Part shown: piece after piece, positions 10,750 through 22,800 of the stretch
Position numbering within the stretch: position 1 is the first letter of the stretch
How the letters are laid out: the number at the start of each line of letters is the position of its first letter
From: Coprinus comatus
Taxonomy: Eukaryota > Basidiomycota > Agaricomycetes > Agaricales > Agaricaceae
DNA: 64,000 nt
Reading direction: 5' to 3'
Assembly (NCBI GenBank): GCA_034638255.1
Contig: JAWPGT010000024.1
Coordinates: forward strand, 186,001 to 250,000
Notes under the pieces: generated by a model
Databases searched by the model: none
Told to the model about the DNA's origin: nothing
What the model saw: the letters and a program-made list of their open reading frames with translations, nothing else
Position numbers and translations under genes: made by a program

Positions 10750-13700
10750 CTAATCCATTGAAGAAGTATCTTGGTCCCTTTCCACAACTGTTATGACATG
10801 CTCTATACTCCGGTATAATTCGTCTTCGGCCTCCTCAACCTCAAATTCTTCCAGATCTTGTAGATCTTCATTATTTAGTGTTGTTGGACTTGCAGTAGGG
10901 AAGGTCGGATGGAGAGAAAGGGTATTCGCATGAGCATCTGGTAACAGACAACCTCCCACATGTTCAATTGCTAACCCAGGAGAGAGACACTTCTCATTAT
11001 GCAAACCCTTTATGTTTTGCAATCGAACGACGTGGTTTTTGTTTGCTGATTCAAATCGGATTCTTCGAAGGCGTATCTGGTGTGCAAGTAAGGGAGAGTG
11101 GGTTTGGCATTGATCCTCAATCCAATGTAAAAAGAGTTCTTCATCTCGTATATATGCGAGGAGACGAGAGATTTCAATTTCAACCCTCTGAATCTCCTCT
11201 TGAGCCCGTAAAAACTTGAAATGCTGATCAATTAATGAGCGGATGGCTGGGCGTGCCCAGGGGCGTTTGCGAATATCTTCTCGGCAGTTGGAAAGGAGTT
11301 CAAATTCTGAGAGGAATGTGTACTCCACTACCTCACTCCATTTCAGGTGGGGACGGGGAGGGTTTAATGCATCAGCTGATTTGTTGTATCAATCCAATGC
11401 ATTTTGGATTGCTCCTGAGCGACTATGGAGAGCCTTGGCCATCTGTTGTCTCAGATTGTAACCTAGGTACAAAATTATATTCAATATACGACAACATCAC
11501 CAGGGAAACACCACATACCACTCCGCGTTTGATTCATCTTGCCTAATTCAAACATTCTTTGCACAATAAGAAACTCTAGTTTTGACAAGTTTTCACGATA
11601 ATCCCGTTCCTTGATCATTTGAGTAACACACTTCCAATTTTCGCTATCCACTTGCCAAGTCTCCTTGATTGCAAGCTTGGTCTCAAGCTCATGGACTCGG
11701 GAAAGAAGCATATGTTGAAGCTCCAATGCATGACGCCGTTCACGTTCCATTGTGGTTGCTTCTGGAGATGTTGTCAAACCTGATGTAATAGATGTAATAG
11801 TTGTAGGTGTGTCAATATACCATTGTCGATTACTTGCAAGTTTTTGCCTAAAAGAAAGTTGTAGACTGTAATACAATTCAGAAAGAGAACGTTAACACAA
11901 TACCTGACATTTGAGAGACTTTCTAGCTTCTGCACATACTCCATCTCATAAGTTTCTTCTATCGGTTCCTTTTGTCGACTTTGTAGATATGTGCGTTCCT
12001 CGACCAGCCACTCCTCAAAGATGGTATCCGACTCAATACCCAGATCTTGTTTTGCACGATCAAAGGCAGGTTTATTAGTGAGGATCTCAACAGCACGTGC
12101 ATGATTAGTTGCCAGAAATTTACCTTTCAAGGAATTGTCAGATGTATATTCATTATTATTCAAATTGTAGAATGAAAAAAACTCACTAAGAGCCTCATAT
12201 GTATCCATTTCGTCCAAATTCTTGAAGAATGCAGATATCTTTTGTTGCCCGTGAAATGTACTGGAGTGTCGTGTGGATGTCACAAGTTCATTCAATCTTG
12301 AAAACAACCTCTCGGCACCCTCAAGGTCACTAAGCCCAAGACCATCTACATATGTCGCAAGGTAAGACAACTGACACAATCGGTTGTGTGCGTGACCGTG
12401 GAAGGAGCCAACCAGGGATTTGTACTGCAGTTCTTGTGCTCGAGGACCAAGAGTACTTGCTGCAAGTGTTTTGCTGAACCTACACCCTATATCATAACCT
12501 CCTCCCAGTCATGATCCAAACGTCTTCAGTAGTTTGTCAACAACTGCAAGTGGATATTGAGAACTAATAGTTATATGAGTGAAGGCATTTTTGTGTAAAT
12601 GAAACTCCTATAACTCACCCTTCACCACTTTTGACCATATCCGCAACAACCAATACTGAACCGTGACGACAAAGTGCCACAAAAACACCAGTTTCATCAA
12701 AAATCCCCCAGGCCTTTCCTGTCTTCACATCTGACATGTTTTTCCAGCGTTCTGAGCAGGGAGTGTCATTTTCATCGGTATTTAGTTTGAGAGTGGATTC
12801 GACTTGTGATTTACCCCCATTCTATTCTTTGGTGTGAGACTTCAAATCATTATGGTAGTAAGTAAAACCATACGTACCTTTTGTTTTATATACTTAGCAA
12901 CATCTTCTTGTGGAATATAATAGTTATCATCAATTCTTCGACTATCCACAAGCTCGTTGACAGGCCCTCGGGGTTGATGCATACCACCTGCTTCATCACC
13001 ATCATCCACTAATTCCGATTTGCGCTTTGGTACACGTTTCAAGGAATCATTCCCGTCCATAGTAAAAAGCATATGATACTTCATTTCGGCCTCATCCTGT
13101 AAGGTGTATGTGCATGCAGCACATGCATGTTGAAGCCGCCAGTCTGCAGGTCTACACATCAATGTGGAAAGACAAGAGTCAACTTCGTTTAGAATAGAAA
13201 GGTATACATCAAAGCAAATAGAGAATTGCTTATTCAAGTGTGGTTTGTGCGGTTGCTTAGTGGTAATTAGAAGAAAGAAATGTACTCAGATCATATATTG
13301 AAACTCACTCGATGTAAATCACAGAGCCCCTTCACGAAACTCTGGATAGAAAGGCGAGGACATCTCAATGTGAAGACACGATAGGACTCGAGTGTCCGAA
13401 TGGTGAAGCCCAATGCAGGTTTCTGCGGTGCACAGGGAATAAGACTGTGATGGACAATAGAACCAAGGATACCTTGGTTGTGTAGAGGAATATCACTGGT
13501 ATATACGCCTACAGAATATTTGAAAGGAATGAATATTCAATCACAAAATGAGGTTGACTTACGAAATATGTCCAAGACTGTCATATGATAACAATCCTTA
13601 GTCTCTAAGCCATCATCAGAGGTTGATTCTTGGCTTGACTCCCAGTTCAAGCCACTATTGTGACTCCAGGTCAAGTATCCATCTGTCATGGCATGAAGAT

Positions 13701-14172
13701 GATCTCGAAAGGCCTCCTCACGCTTGAGGATTCTGTTGCGACGATCCCGGTTGTCCTTTTTGTCTGATGTCTGCTTATCTTATGGGAGTTTTGAGTTGGT
13801 TTTACTAAATGAAAGAGTGGTACTTACATTCACGCTGGTAGTCCTCTACCAGTATTTCAAACAACTCACCACCAGCATGGCTAATAAAAACCTCTTCCAT
13901 CCCAGCCATTACTTGTTCAGCATATGTTACATCGGACTGGCTTATTGCAATGTTCTCCCAATCACAATCCATGTTGTTATTGTCTTCAGTAATTAAATAA
14001 GATAAGAGAACAAAAAGCATCAGAGGTACTCACCAAGTTTTTCTTTCCCCTCTGTCCATTGGGTATAATGAATTTGCTGTCGTTTGCTACCACCAATGGT
14101 CACTGCATTTCCGGAGCCCTGTGAGTAATAGCGAAACTTCTTGGATATGATACCCTTCTTTCGTGTATTCAT
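10750..14172 (-). pseudogene. KDZ (Kyakuja-Dileera-Zisupton) transposase, two premature stops
   Basis: Transposase of the surrounding element. Start ATG at 14172 (MNTRKKGIISKKFRYY). Exons in order give LKREEAFRDHLHAMTDGYLTW-type N-terminus; IPLHNQGILG and CPRLSIQSFVKGLCDLH; RPADWRLQHACAACTYTL then LFTMDGNDSLKRV (first catalytic Asp region); FDETGVFVALCRHGSVLVVADM; GGGYDIGCRF; SFHGHAHNRLCQL (Zn-like C/H cluster); GLSDLEGAERLFSRLN (conserved Glu) with RHSSTFHGQQKI; GKFLATNHARAVEIL; and a long C-terminal helical region ending DQDTSSMD. In-frame TGA codons at 12509-12511 (before LGGGYDIGC) and 11389-11391 (ALD*YNKSADAL) fit CGA-to-TGA changes. The protein is therefore probably dead now, although the intron borders are kept. 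Family assignment rests on the motif order. Confidence 0.88.
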
Positions 14173-15767
14173 TGAAGGTCAATAACAGTTGAAACGTGGG
14201 ATATTGCATGTGGGAATTTGGAGCCAAGTCGAATACACAAGGTCACATGGGGCCTCTCCTACTGGACACACCGGGACACACTGCACCAGTAATTCTTGAT
14301 TTATCCTGATGCTACTTTAACTTTAATAATACTAGTATAGTTAATTAGAGTGAGGTCAACTTCAATGAATTAAATGTTGTATTTTTAAACTGTACATTAT
14401 CCAAATGACACAAGAACACGCTCTACAATGGGAGATCATACCTCCTCTACTTGTAGCTACCAGTGTTCAAGTTCATATATCTCTACAGCTACTAAACTAC
14501 AAACTTCATGATGTAAAATTATACAAATTGTACCCAGAACTGCTGAGTTATTGGTATTTTTAGACAACGCATTATCTGAATGACACCTCTCATGTTCTCT
14601 CTACTACTATCTACCAGTGCTCAAGTTCACGTATTTCCTACAGCTACTATGCTATAGATTAGATAAATAGTACCTGAAAATATTGGGTTATGGACTAGAA
14701 GGGCCATGTCTGTAGTGTATCTATAATCTGTGTAATAACATCAGTGTAGTAGATTATCAGAAGTTACTACTCAGTACATTTACAAGCTCGCTTCTGCTCC
14801 GATTGGGTTATATCAGAAATTGGTAGACTAACCAGGCAGAATGGTAGTTGAATTTGAAACACAGGGGCTCAGCAACTTACATATATAAACTATTGACAAT
14901 TACCTTAAGTTCTTGAAGTTGAATTCAAGAATATTCATTAGTGCTATAGCTGTAGTACACTTCAATGACTATATAACTCCTGGATACCTTATACAGGATA
15001 TAAGACAATATGGAATGTACCCGAACTTGTTTAAAAAAAAGATACTTGACATGTTCTGTCAGAGTTGAGAAGTACGACGTTGTTTCCGAATGAGATTGTA
15101 CATCAAACAACTCAAAAACATGTTTTTTAACAAAATTATCGTTATACATGCAAAACTCATATGGTTTAATACCAATACTCGAGCCATATATTACCATGTA
15201 GGTATAAAGGGATAAAACTTAGATTCAAGCCTGGAATCGGGGGCCAAATATTGAATCTAATATATTTCTTGAATTTATAGAATACACAATACCCTTATTA
15301 AAATCCCAATACTCCTGGGTATATATTTTATACATAATATCTTTAAAATAAAATACATTGGAGAATAAGTTATTAAGACCTCTGTCTCAAGAAACACAAA
15401 AGGTGTTCTTGTAATGTTTTGGTCATAACATTTTAACCAGACCATCAATTCAAGTACAATAAGAACACCTCATGAGTAAATATAGAGATATATCAATTCT
15501 GGATGGTCCGAATGACCATCATTGCTCTGTTAACTGCCAGAATGTGAGGTGGGTAGAGATTGATGCTTGAGTTGTGTGTCATCGTTTGGTAATTTAGGTA
15601 ATTACTTATGATGCCATTTGGTAAATATTTCCTTAATCAGTAACATTTGTCGATCAATTGATCATATCTGCATCTTCATATCTGCATCTCTGGTTTGGTG
15701 GATTGCCAGGATTGGTATACAATGCCTCGAAGTTCAGGGGTATTATAGAAGTGCAATGTATTACTAA
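14173..15767. other. AT-rich non-coding interval inside the KDZ element
   Basis: No convincing gene. It contains a diverged direct repeat of about 150-170 bp (copies near 14392-14515 and 14558-14690), both with TTATC...GAATGACAC-like and CCAGTG.TCAAGTTCA segments. The promoter of the transposase should lie at its left end. Confidence 0.5.
14392..14690 (+). repeat. diverged tandem duplication, unit about 165 bp
   Basis: Both halves share CATTATC.GAATGACAC, then C.CTACTA, ACCAGTG.TCAAGTTCA and CTACAGCTACTA..CTA at matching spacing. Copies differ at many positions, so the duplication is old. Confidence 0.55.
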
Positions 15768-17349
15768 CTACTTGAGTACATATACAGAATGTACCATGAC
15801 CAACAATACAAAGTAGGTGCAAGCAACAATGTCACTTTCGCATTTCAACATTCGATCTACTGCAGAACCAGCCATCCTAGAAGCAGTGAATTTACCATGA
15901 TAAACTCCGGGGGCCAATCCAACTGGCACCACCCACCATGCCCTCTCGTTGTCAAGCCCAGCTGGTACTGGGGGAGATGGCAACTGCTCTATAGGTGGAG
16001 GTGGACGACCCTTGAGATATGTCACCTTTCCTTGCATGAATTGGGCAACAAAGAATGAATGCGCACCAGCGCACGTATCACCAACATACATACGAACGCC
16101 ATCGGATCGACCTGCACGACGAGAAGCAGTGATGCTAGGATTTAATAGAGGTTAGAGAATGAAACTAGAGAATAATAAATAATAAATAAAAAGTACATAC
16201 ATGCCACGATAAACTCCAGGATAGATCCCAGCGATAACAGCCCACCAATCATTTGCAGAGGGGAAGTGGCTCTCCACCACCAAACTAGTTTCACTTAGCA
16301 ACTTATACACGTTCTTCATCTTGACTGGGACATTCATGTACGCACTGCACACCTTGGTTGGACTACCCAATTTGTGGCATATGGTATTAGCAAGGGGATT
16401 CTTCTCAATTCTGAGCATGTATGGGAACGATTGTGGTTGTGAAATAAGTACTGGAGAGCTTGGTGGACCCTCCGGCAGATTTGGATAGGTTTCTGATTGC
16501 GGCTTCATAAGGATGACTTTGTTAGTATTCTTGTTTCTATTATCAAAATAAATACTTACCTTGCAAGGAGTGAGATTTGGTATGGCAAGATGCTCCAGGA
16601 AACGATAACTCGGAACCGTCCCCATGAGTCCATGGTCCGTGGCATAGACCAATGCAAACCTAGCATCATCATGTGAATGAAAGCCTCGGTAGCGATGATT
16701 ATTGTATCCAGTGATGTTCTCTCGAATAGTTTCCCTATAATTTGAATGTTCATGTTCAACGTCAAGGCTTTGAAGTGTAATGCATGAGTGAAACACATAC
16801 CAATCACCAAATATCCCTTCATCATTGCCATCAAAGACCATGTGAGCGACTTTTGGACAGTGGCAGTTGGTTAACACCTCTTGAATATCGTACTTCCACT
16901 GCGTTGTGTCCACAGGCTCCGGTTCACTTTCAGACTCATAGTCACTGTCTTGAGCATCCTCAATGTCCAGGGTCCCATTGATAGAGGAATTGGTAACAAG
17001 CTCTGTACAGTGCCAGCTAAGGTCAGTCGATATTCTTCATGATTCAAACTTTTCACTTACCAATTTCTATGTCACTTTCACTGATCTCAGCCTCAGATTC
17101 TGATTTGACATATATGGGGACATTGGGACGCTTGGCACCACCGACAGGAGAGAACTGAATGACCTCTGCTAGTAAAGGTCAGTTGATACTTGTCTTACAG
17201 TTACTAATTCAAACTTTTCACTTACCAACTTCCATATCGCTTTCACTGCTTGCAGCCTCAGACTCTGACCTGACGTATATCGAGTCCTCAGTGGAGTGGT
17301 TCCCCACAATGGTTATTTCCATCAGAGCAACTTGTTGGATGTTTTTCAT
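15768..17349 (-). CDS. cargo protein with RNase H1 N-terminal/viroplasmin-like modules
   Basis: Multi-exon minus-strand gene. The N-terminus is acidic and holds two near-identical exon pieces (ESEAASSESDMEVGK and ESEAEISESDIEIGK). The core has three modules with the viroplasmin/RNase H1-N pattern (aromatic-rich strand, GVY, later aromatic or Gly-Phe and acidic residues): GDWYVFHSC with YNNHRYRGFHSHDDARFAL; DWWAVIAGIYPGVYRG with AGAHSFFVAQF; and AWWVVPVGLAPGVYHG, the last incomplete. Introns near 16150-16205 (GTATGT...TAG), 16512-16562, 17022-17060 and 17165-17225 keep frame. Such modules bind RNA/DNA hybrids in RNase H1 and occur in viral inclusion proteins. Here the role is unknown; presence inside the element marks it as cargo. 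The exact start (17349 or further up) is uncertain. Confidence 0.62.
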
Positions 17350-17598
17350 CATGAAGAGGGTAAGGAAGCAAAGTTTTCCTTCAACTACCATTTTAATATT
17401 AACAACAAGGGTAAATAGGCACAATATAGGTTGCCATGTGAACTTTTCAGATGTCAACAGATGTACCTGTGGCACTAGGTACATAGGTACATTTTTATTT
17501 TTTATTCCAAAAAAAAAATACAAACTGATACCAATATTCAGGTTTTAGCCAATATATGGTGATGCTCAGACAATATACAACACAAACTTCGTTCCTCT

Positions 17599-19416
17599 AT
17601 GTCAAGCCTACCAAACGGTCTTGTCGGTGATGAGACCTATGCATTAAGAAACCCTCAACAACCTACACAGGATGTTCGGGCCCGCAATGCTCAGACAACA
17701 AGCTCCACTCCCAGTTCTGTCTCAGTATATCACCATGCGAAACAATGGGCCGCCATCAAGCAAGCGATAGAAGCTGAAGTACAAGAAATCCATGACACTT
17801 GTAAAATGTGGATTCAAGAGATTTCCTCAAAATACAGTGTCAAAGAACAGGTCATACGAGATAACGTCTATCATGTCTCATCCTTCAAACCCGAATGACC
17901 TCTCCACTGGTGGAATGCCCGTGTTTCAGCCAAGAAAGTGGAACTAAAGAAATGTATGTGTTTTTTATTCGTTCTTGATTTAGTAGTATCCATAAATTGA
18001 TGACAATGTTCCACTCTAGTAAATCCTACTGAAAAGCCAACAAGGCTCAAAGGACTCCATCAGCAAGTTCTTGCAAAATCCGAAGAAGATTACACCCCAG
18101 AAGAACGTGAAGAAATATGGCAAGTAGCACGCAAAGAAAGGGAGTGAAAAAAACGTGGAACAAGGCGTACCAACCGAGGTGCTGCACAGGATGTGTACAA
18201 AACTTCTGACCGCATCGTCTCTGAGGTATATATATTCAACTTGCTTATGATTGTAACACCTACTAACTTGGATTTCTCTTACTATATTCCAGATCAACAA
18301 AGTGTGCACAAGGACTGGAGTACAAGGGCTTTTTGCACTCACGAAAGGCCACCAAAACGACATACACAATCCAACTGTGTATGAGACTCCGGGTGCCACT
18401 GGTTTCTGCCAGCACGTTCTGGGCGCTGGTCCAATCGACATTGCTGGGCGACTTGAGTGCTGGGCAACAAGCGGTGGAACAGGTGCGTTAAGTGTTTCTA
18501 AAATTGAGAATTATATGTATTAATGTTTTTCAGCCTTTCAAACATGCCAAGACAGAGCTACTCTCCGTAAGGAATGTACGAATATGATATTGAAAGGCCT
18601 TCGTACATGATTTTTCTTCTTGATTATTGTGCTTCATTGTCTTACTTTAAATAGATGAAATCTCAGGCAGCAAAGTGCAAAAAATGAATTACGATAACTA
18701 TGCAGTTGCTATCGTTCTTCGTTATAGCATTCATCTTGTAGGCTGGCCAGACAACATTCCCATGGCCAACCCTTCTTCTTTCCAGACCATGGATCAGGTC
18801 CGATGACTCCGTGATGTTCTCTTGTCGGGGAAATGTCATTGGAAGAGGATGACTGCTGAGGAATGTCAGGAATATGAAGAGAAGCTGGAGGAGCTTCATT
18901 GTAATGGTGGAAAGGTTGGAGTTGCAAGAAAAGAGAGATCGGACAAAAATAAAAAAAGAAAGCGCACCAATGGGCAGGAAAACGAGCCGGTAGTACCTCA
19001 AGCAAAGAGGGCTGCCATCCGGTCTCAGCTTCCACCCAATCTCTTCAATAACGTGCTCACATTTTCCTCTACCGAGGATGACGATTTTGAAGGATATGAG
19101 GCAGCAAATTCAGTTGGGCCTATAACTTCTGACATTTCTCCTAATGTGACACCTACTTCAGCTTTGTTGTTGGCACCAGACTCTGCCATCCTCGATACAC
19201 CAGCATTGAGTTTGCCATCTGTCACGCTCAATACTCCCACATTTAATACTCCAACCACTGCATCTACAACTGCTGTTTCGAACACAGCCACCACAGATCC
19301 AATCCCACCAACCAAATACGGTGTTGGTAACTGCTCCAACACATCAAATGTTCAACACTTCAGCTTCAACGAAAACATGTTTCACAACGCAACAACAACA
19401 ACAACAATACCTACCT
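17599..19416 (+). pseudogene. 5' part of a decayed basidiomycete cargo gene, interrupted by copia
   Basis: Starts MSSLPNGLVGDETYALRN and continues through HHAKQWAAIKQAIEAEVQEIHD, WWNARVSAKKVELKK, RLKGLHQQVLAKSEEDYTPEE, RGAAQDVYKTSDRIVSE, RTGVQGLFALTKGHQNDIH, FCQHVLGAGPIDIAGRLECW, then MNYDNYAVAIVLRYSIHLVGWPD and SGKCHWKRMTAEE, with a basic stretch (RKERSDKNKKRKR). The pattern matches an unnamed gene family repeated in mushroom genomes; I know no function for it. In-frame TGA codons near 17896, 18146 and 18806 break it, again CGA-to-TGA-like. The copia target duplication TACCT (19412-19416) ends this piece; the frame resumes at 24594. Confidence 0.7.
19412..19416. repeat. target-site duplication TACCT, left
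   Basis: TACCT lies just before the left LTR and again at 24589-24593 just after the right LTR. Confidence 0.95.
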
Positions 19417-19725
19417 TGTTGGAATTGACGTTGGGAAATATTACATTTCCGTTTATGTTTTCTTTTCTTTCCTATTTGGTAACATGTTGCTCGAATCATT
19501 TGTTTATGTTCCGCAAGTTGTTTGGTCATTGACAAAGTATTTAACATGTAAATTTTCTCAACGACACCTCAGTGGTTATATTTACTTTCTAACGCTGAGG
19601 TGAGATTATATTTTACATCTATATTTTCACGTAGCTAACTTGTATCCAAGTCGTATCATTTCAGGTTAGCTTAAATATACATCAGCGGTTATATTTACTT
19701 TCTAATGCTGAGTCATATCATTTCA
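19417..19725 (+). repeat. 5' LTR of the intact copia
   Basis: 309 bp, starting TGTTGGAATTGACGTTGGG and ending ATATCATTTCA. It contains two internal copies of GGTTATATTTACTTTCTAA; the first is the loop of a stem formed by CCTCAG and CTGAGG (19567-19600). Confidence 0.95.
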
Positions 19726-19739
19726 GGTTATGGGCCCCG
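19726..19739 (+). other. primer-binding site, half-tRNA iMet type
   Basis: GGTTATGGGCCCCG follows the 5' LTR directly. It is complementary to the anticodon stem-loop of initiator tRNA-Met (GGGCCCATAACC), as in Drosophila copia, not to the tRNA 3' end. The same site is found in the two other copia elements here. Confidence 0.85.
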
Positions 19740-19822
19740 GGTGTGTTTCTATCTTTTAAAGAAAAACACTGCACAATAGGAACAACACCAACAAAGTCAA
19801 AAACACTCAGAAACATCACACC

Positions 19823-22800
19823 ATGACTAGCCACTCCCCTACCATCCTACCTGACAACGAAAAATTTGATGGAACAAACTGGATAGTATGGAAAAACAAC
19901 ATTATCATACTCGCTCAACTACGAGGAGCAATGGGTTACTTAGATGGACGAATCCAGAAACCTAAACCTGTTTTGTCATCCAACACAACATCACCCACAT
20001 CCATCAATACTTCTACTTCATCATCAAAGTTAAACATCCCCACACTCAAACCCATTAACAAGGAAGCTACTGGTACAGAGAAATCCACAAAACAGACAAC
20101 ACCATCCACACCTACCCCTATTCCTACTCCTACTGCCACAGATTGGGAATCCTTAACTCCAAGCTTGAACGAATGGACAATAAGGAATGCATGGGGAGTT
20201 GTGCTCATTAACTTCAATGTCAAAAACCCTGTCGGACTCGGTCTCAAGCCTGGTTGTGATGCTCACGAAGCCTGGTTGACTTTAAACACCATCTATGATA
20301 GAAGGGACGACCTCACTAGGATCACAATGCAACGTGATCTAAATTCGACTATCTTCAGGGATGGGGAAGACCTAAGCCAACACATCGCAAATCTTCGCAC
20401 AAAATGGTCGAATGCAAACGCAGTTGGATCTTCCATCTCAGATCAGGACTTCAGAACTATCCTCTTAGCATCTCTTCCACCATCATGGGACCCAATCATT
20501 GCCACACTTTACGATAGTCAATCATCTTACGACATCATAGCAAGACTGGAATTACACTGGGTTAGAATTGGAAAAAATTGCCAAAATCAAAACTCGAATT
20601 CTACCTCGGCATTCCAGGCATCAACAGATCGTAGGAACAATCCAGGCCAGGGTCAGGGACGAGGAAAGCTGATATGCACAAATCCAAATTGTGGTAGGTG
20701 GGGTCATTTAATTCAGGACTGTTATTGGAAAGGGGGAGGAAAGGATGGTCAATTCCCAGCTGGTTTTGGAACTAGACGGAACCTACCCATTCAACAAAAC
20801 ACAGTCGCGGCAGTGGCAGATGGTACTGATAATGTGGAAAGAACGGTAGCATTTGCAGCAATGGTGAGGGGAAGGTTGGATGAGGATGAAGATAGAATCG
20901 TAATGGTTACAAGTACCTCTGTCCCCGTAAACTCCTCCAATACATCTCGTAACCTCTATGCTGACTCGGGTGCCACCGACCACTGCTTCACAAACAAAGC
21001 TGATTTCATCACATACTCAAGTCTAAACTCACCCAGACAAGGCCAAGTAGCAAACGAAAATGGACATTTCAGTATAATCAGACAAGGTTCAATCAGGTTG
21101 ACCTCTAAAGTAGGAAACAACACAATTAACATATTACTCGAAAATGTGTTACACACACCTGATCTGGCCGCAAACTTGATATCAGTTGGAAGGTTTGATG
21201 ATGTTGGACATTTTGTAACATTTGGGGGAGGCGAAGCAATATTCAGGGAAAAGAGTGGTGAAATCGTGATGATAGGACATGGTAAAAACCGTATGTATCA
21301 AATGGATGGGTTATCTATCGCAAGAGAAAGGGATCAGACTATGGTGATGGCGTCAATTGATAAAGCAACAGACCTGGAAACATGGCATAGGAGGTTTGCG
21401 CATATTGATGTGAAGCGAATAAGAGAAATGGAGACAAAGGGATTGGTCAACGGTCTGAAAATAAATGGGGACAAAAAGGTGATAGGAAAATGTGAAGATT
21501 GCATAGTCTCGAAACAAACGGCAAGACCATATGATGCGATAGTGACCCCAGAGACGGAATTGTTGGAGAGACTTCATATTGATTTATGGGGAAGGAGTAG
21601 GGTTGCGTCAAAAGGGGGAGCTGTCTACATGATGATAATCGTAGATGGAGCATCATCATACAAAAGAGTGATCTTCCTGAAGAATAAATCAGCAGAGATG
21701 ACATTAGCGGCATTCCGGGAATTTGTAACAGAAGCAGAGAGACAAACGGGCAAGAAGTTGAAACGGGTCAGAGCTGATATGGGAAGAGAATGGATAAATG
21801 AGCTGTGGGACAAATGGTTGAGGAGCGAAGGCATTATCCTAGAGACAGGAGCAGCTTACTCACATGCATCAAATGGCATTGCAGAGAGAGGAATTAGAAC
21901 AGTGATAGGTGGTACGAGAGGCTTGTTGAGCGAATCAGGCCTACCTACATTTCTATGGGCAGAAGCGGCGAGGACTGTCGTATATGCCATGAATTATACT
22001 CCATCGTCAAGACACCCAGGCGTAATACCAGCAGAACGGTGGACTGGCAAGAGACAGAATGTTGCTCACCTACGACCTTTTGGTTGTGCAGCATATGCGA
22101 AAATCCCACCTGAGGTCACGGGTTCAAAACTCGATCCAATCTCCATCAAATATACACTAGTGGGATATCAAAGCAGTGATGTATACCATTTATACGATGC
22201 TGGCTCACAACAAGTTGTGACGGCAAGGAACATTGTGTTTGAGGAAGGTGTTGGAAATAGAACCATCATGATGGAGGAGAAATCAGGAGACCTGTCAATC
22301 CTAGACGATTTTACGTCAAGTGATGAGATGTTGAATCAGGATGATGTTGGCATCAGTGGAGTTGTGAAACCTCCCACCGCATTTGCACCAAAACACCGAC
22401 CCACTGACAAACCACTACATCCTAAAATCTCAAATGATACCTCTCAGACTGCGACAAGAGAAACTGAACACATGCAGGATGAAAGCGACTCCGATGACTC
22501 ATCTGAATCAAGTTTTCAAACGGCAGAAAGTCCCACACCAGGACCTGTGCTACCACAACCATCCAGACCTCTCACTATATGTATCCCCGCCTGCCCTGCC
22601 AAATTTGAAAACAGACATTCATCACGACCTCACATGCCATCATGGAAAGCTAGAGAAGGGACGTTTATGGCAGAGACAAAGGAGAATGTTACTCGAGGAC
22701 GCTCAGAGGCACCTAAATCATACAGCAAGGCCATGCGTCAGGATCCTGTCATATGGAAGGAAGCAATGGACAAGGAGATGAGTATGATGAAGGAGAAAGA

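Noticed and set aside
10474..10761. 95-codon plus-strand ORF at the left of the KDZ transposase
   Set aside because: No homology signal, and it overlaps the transposase 3' end on the opposite strand.
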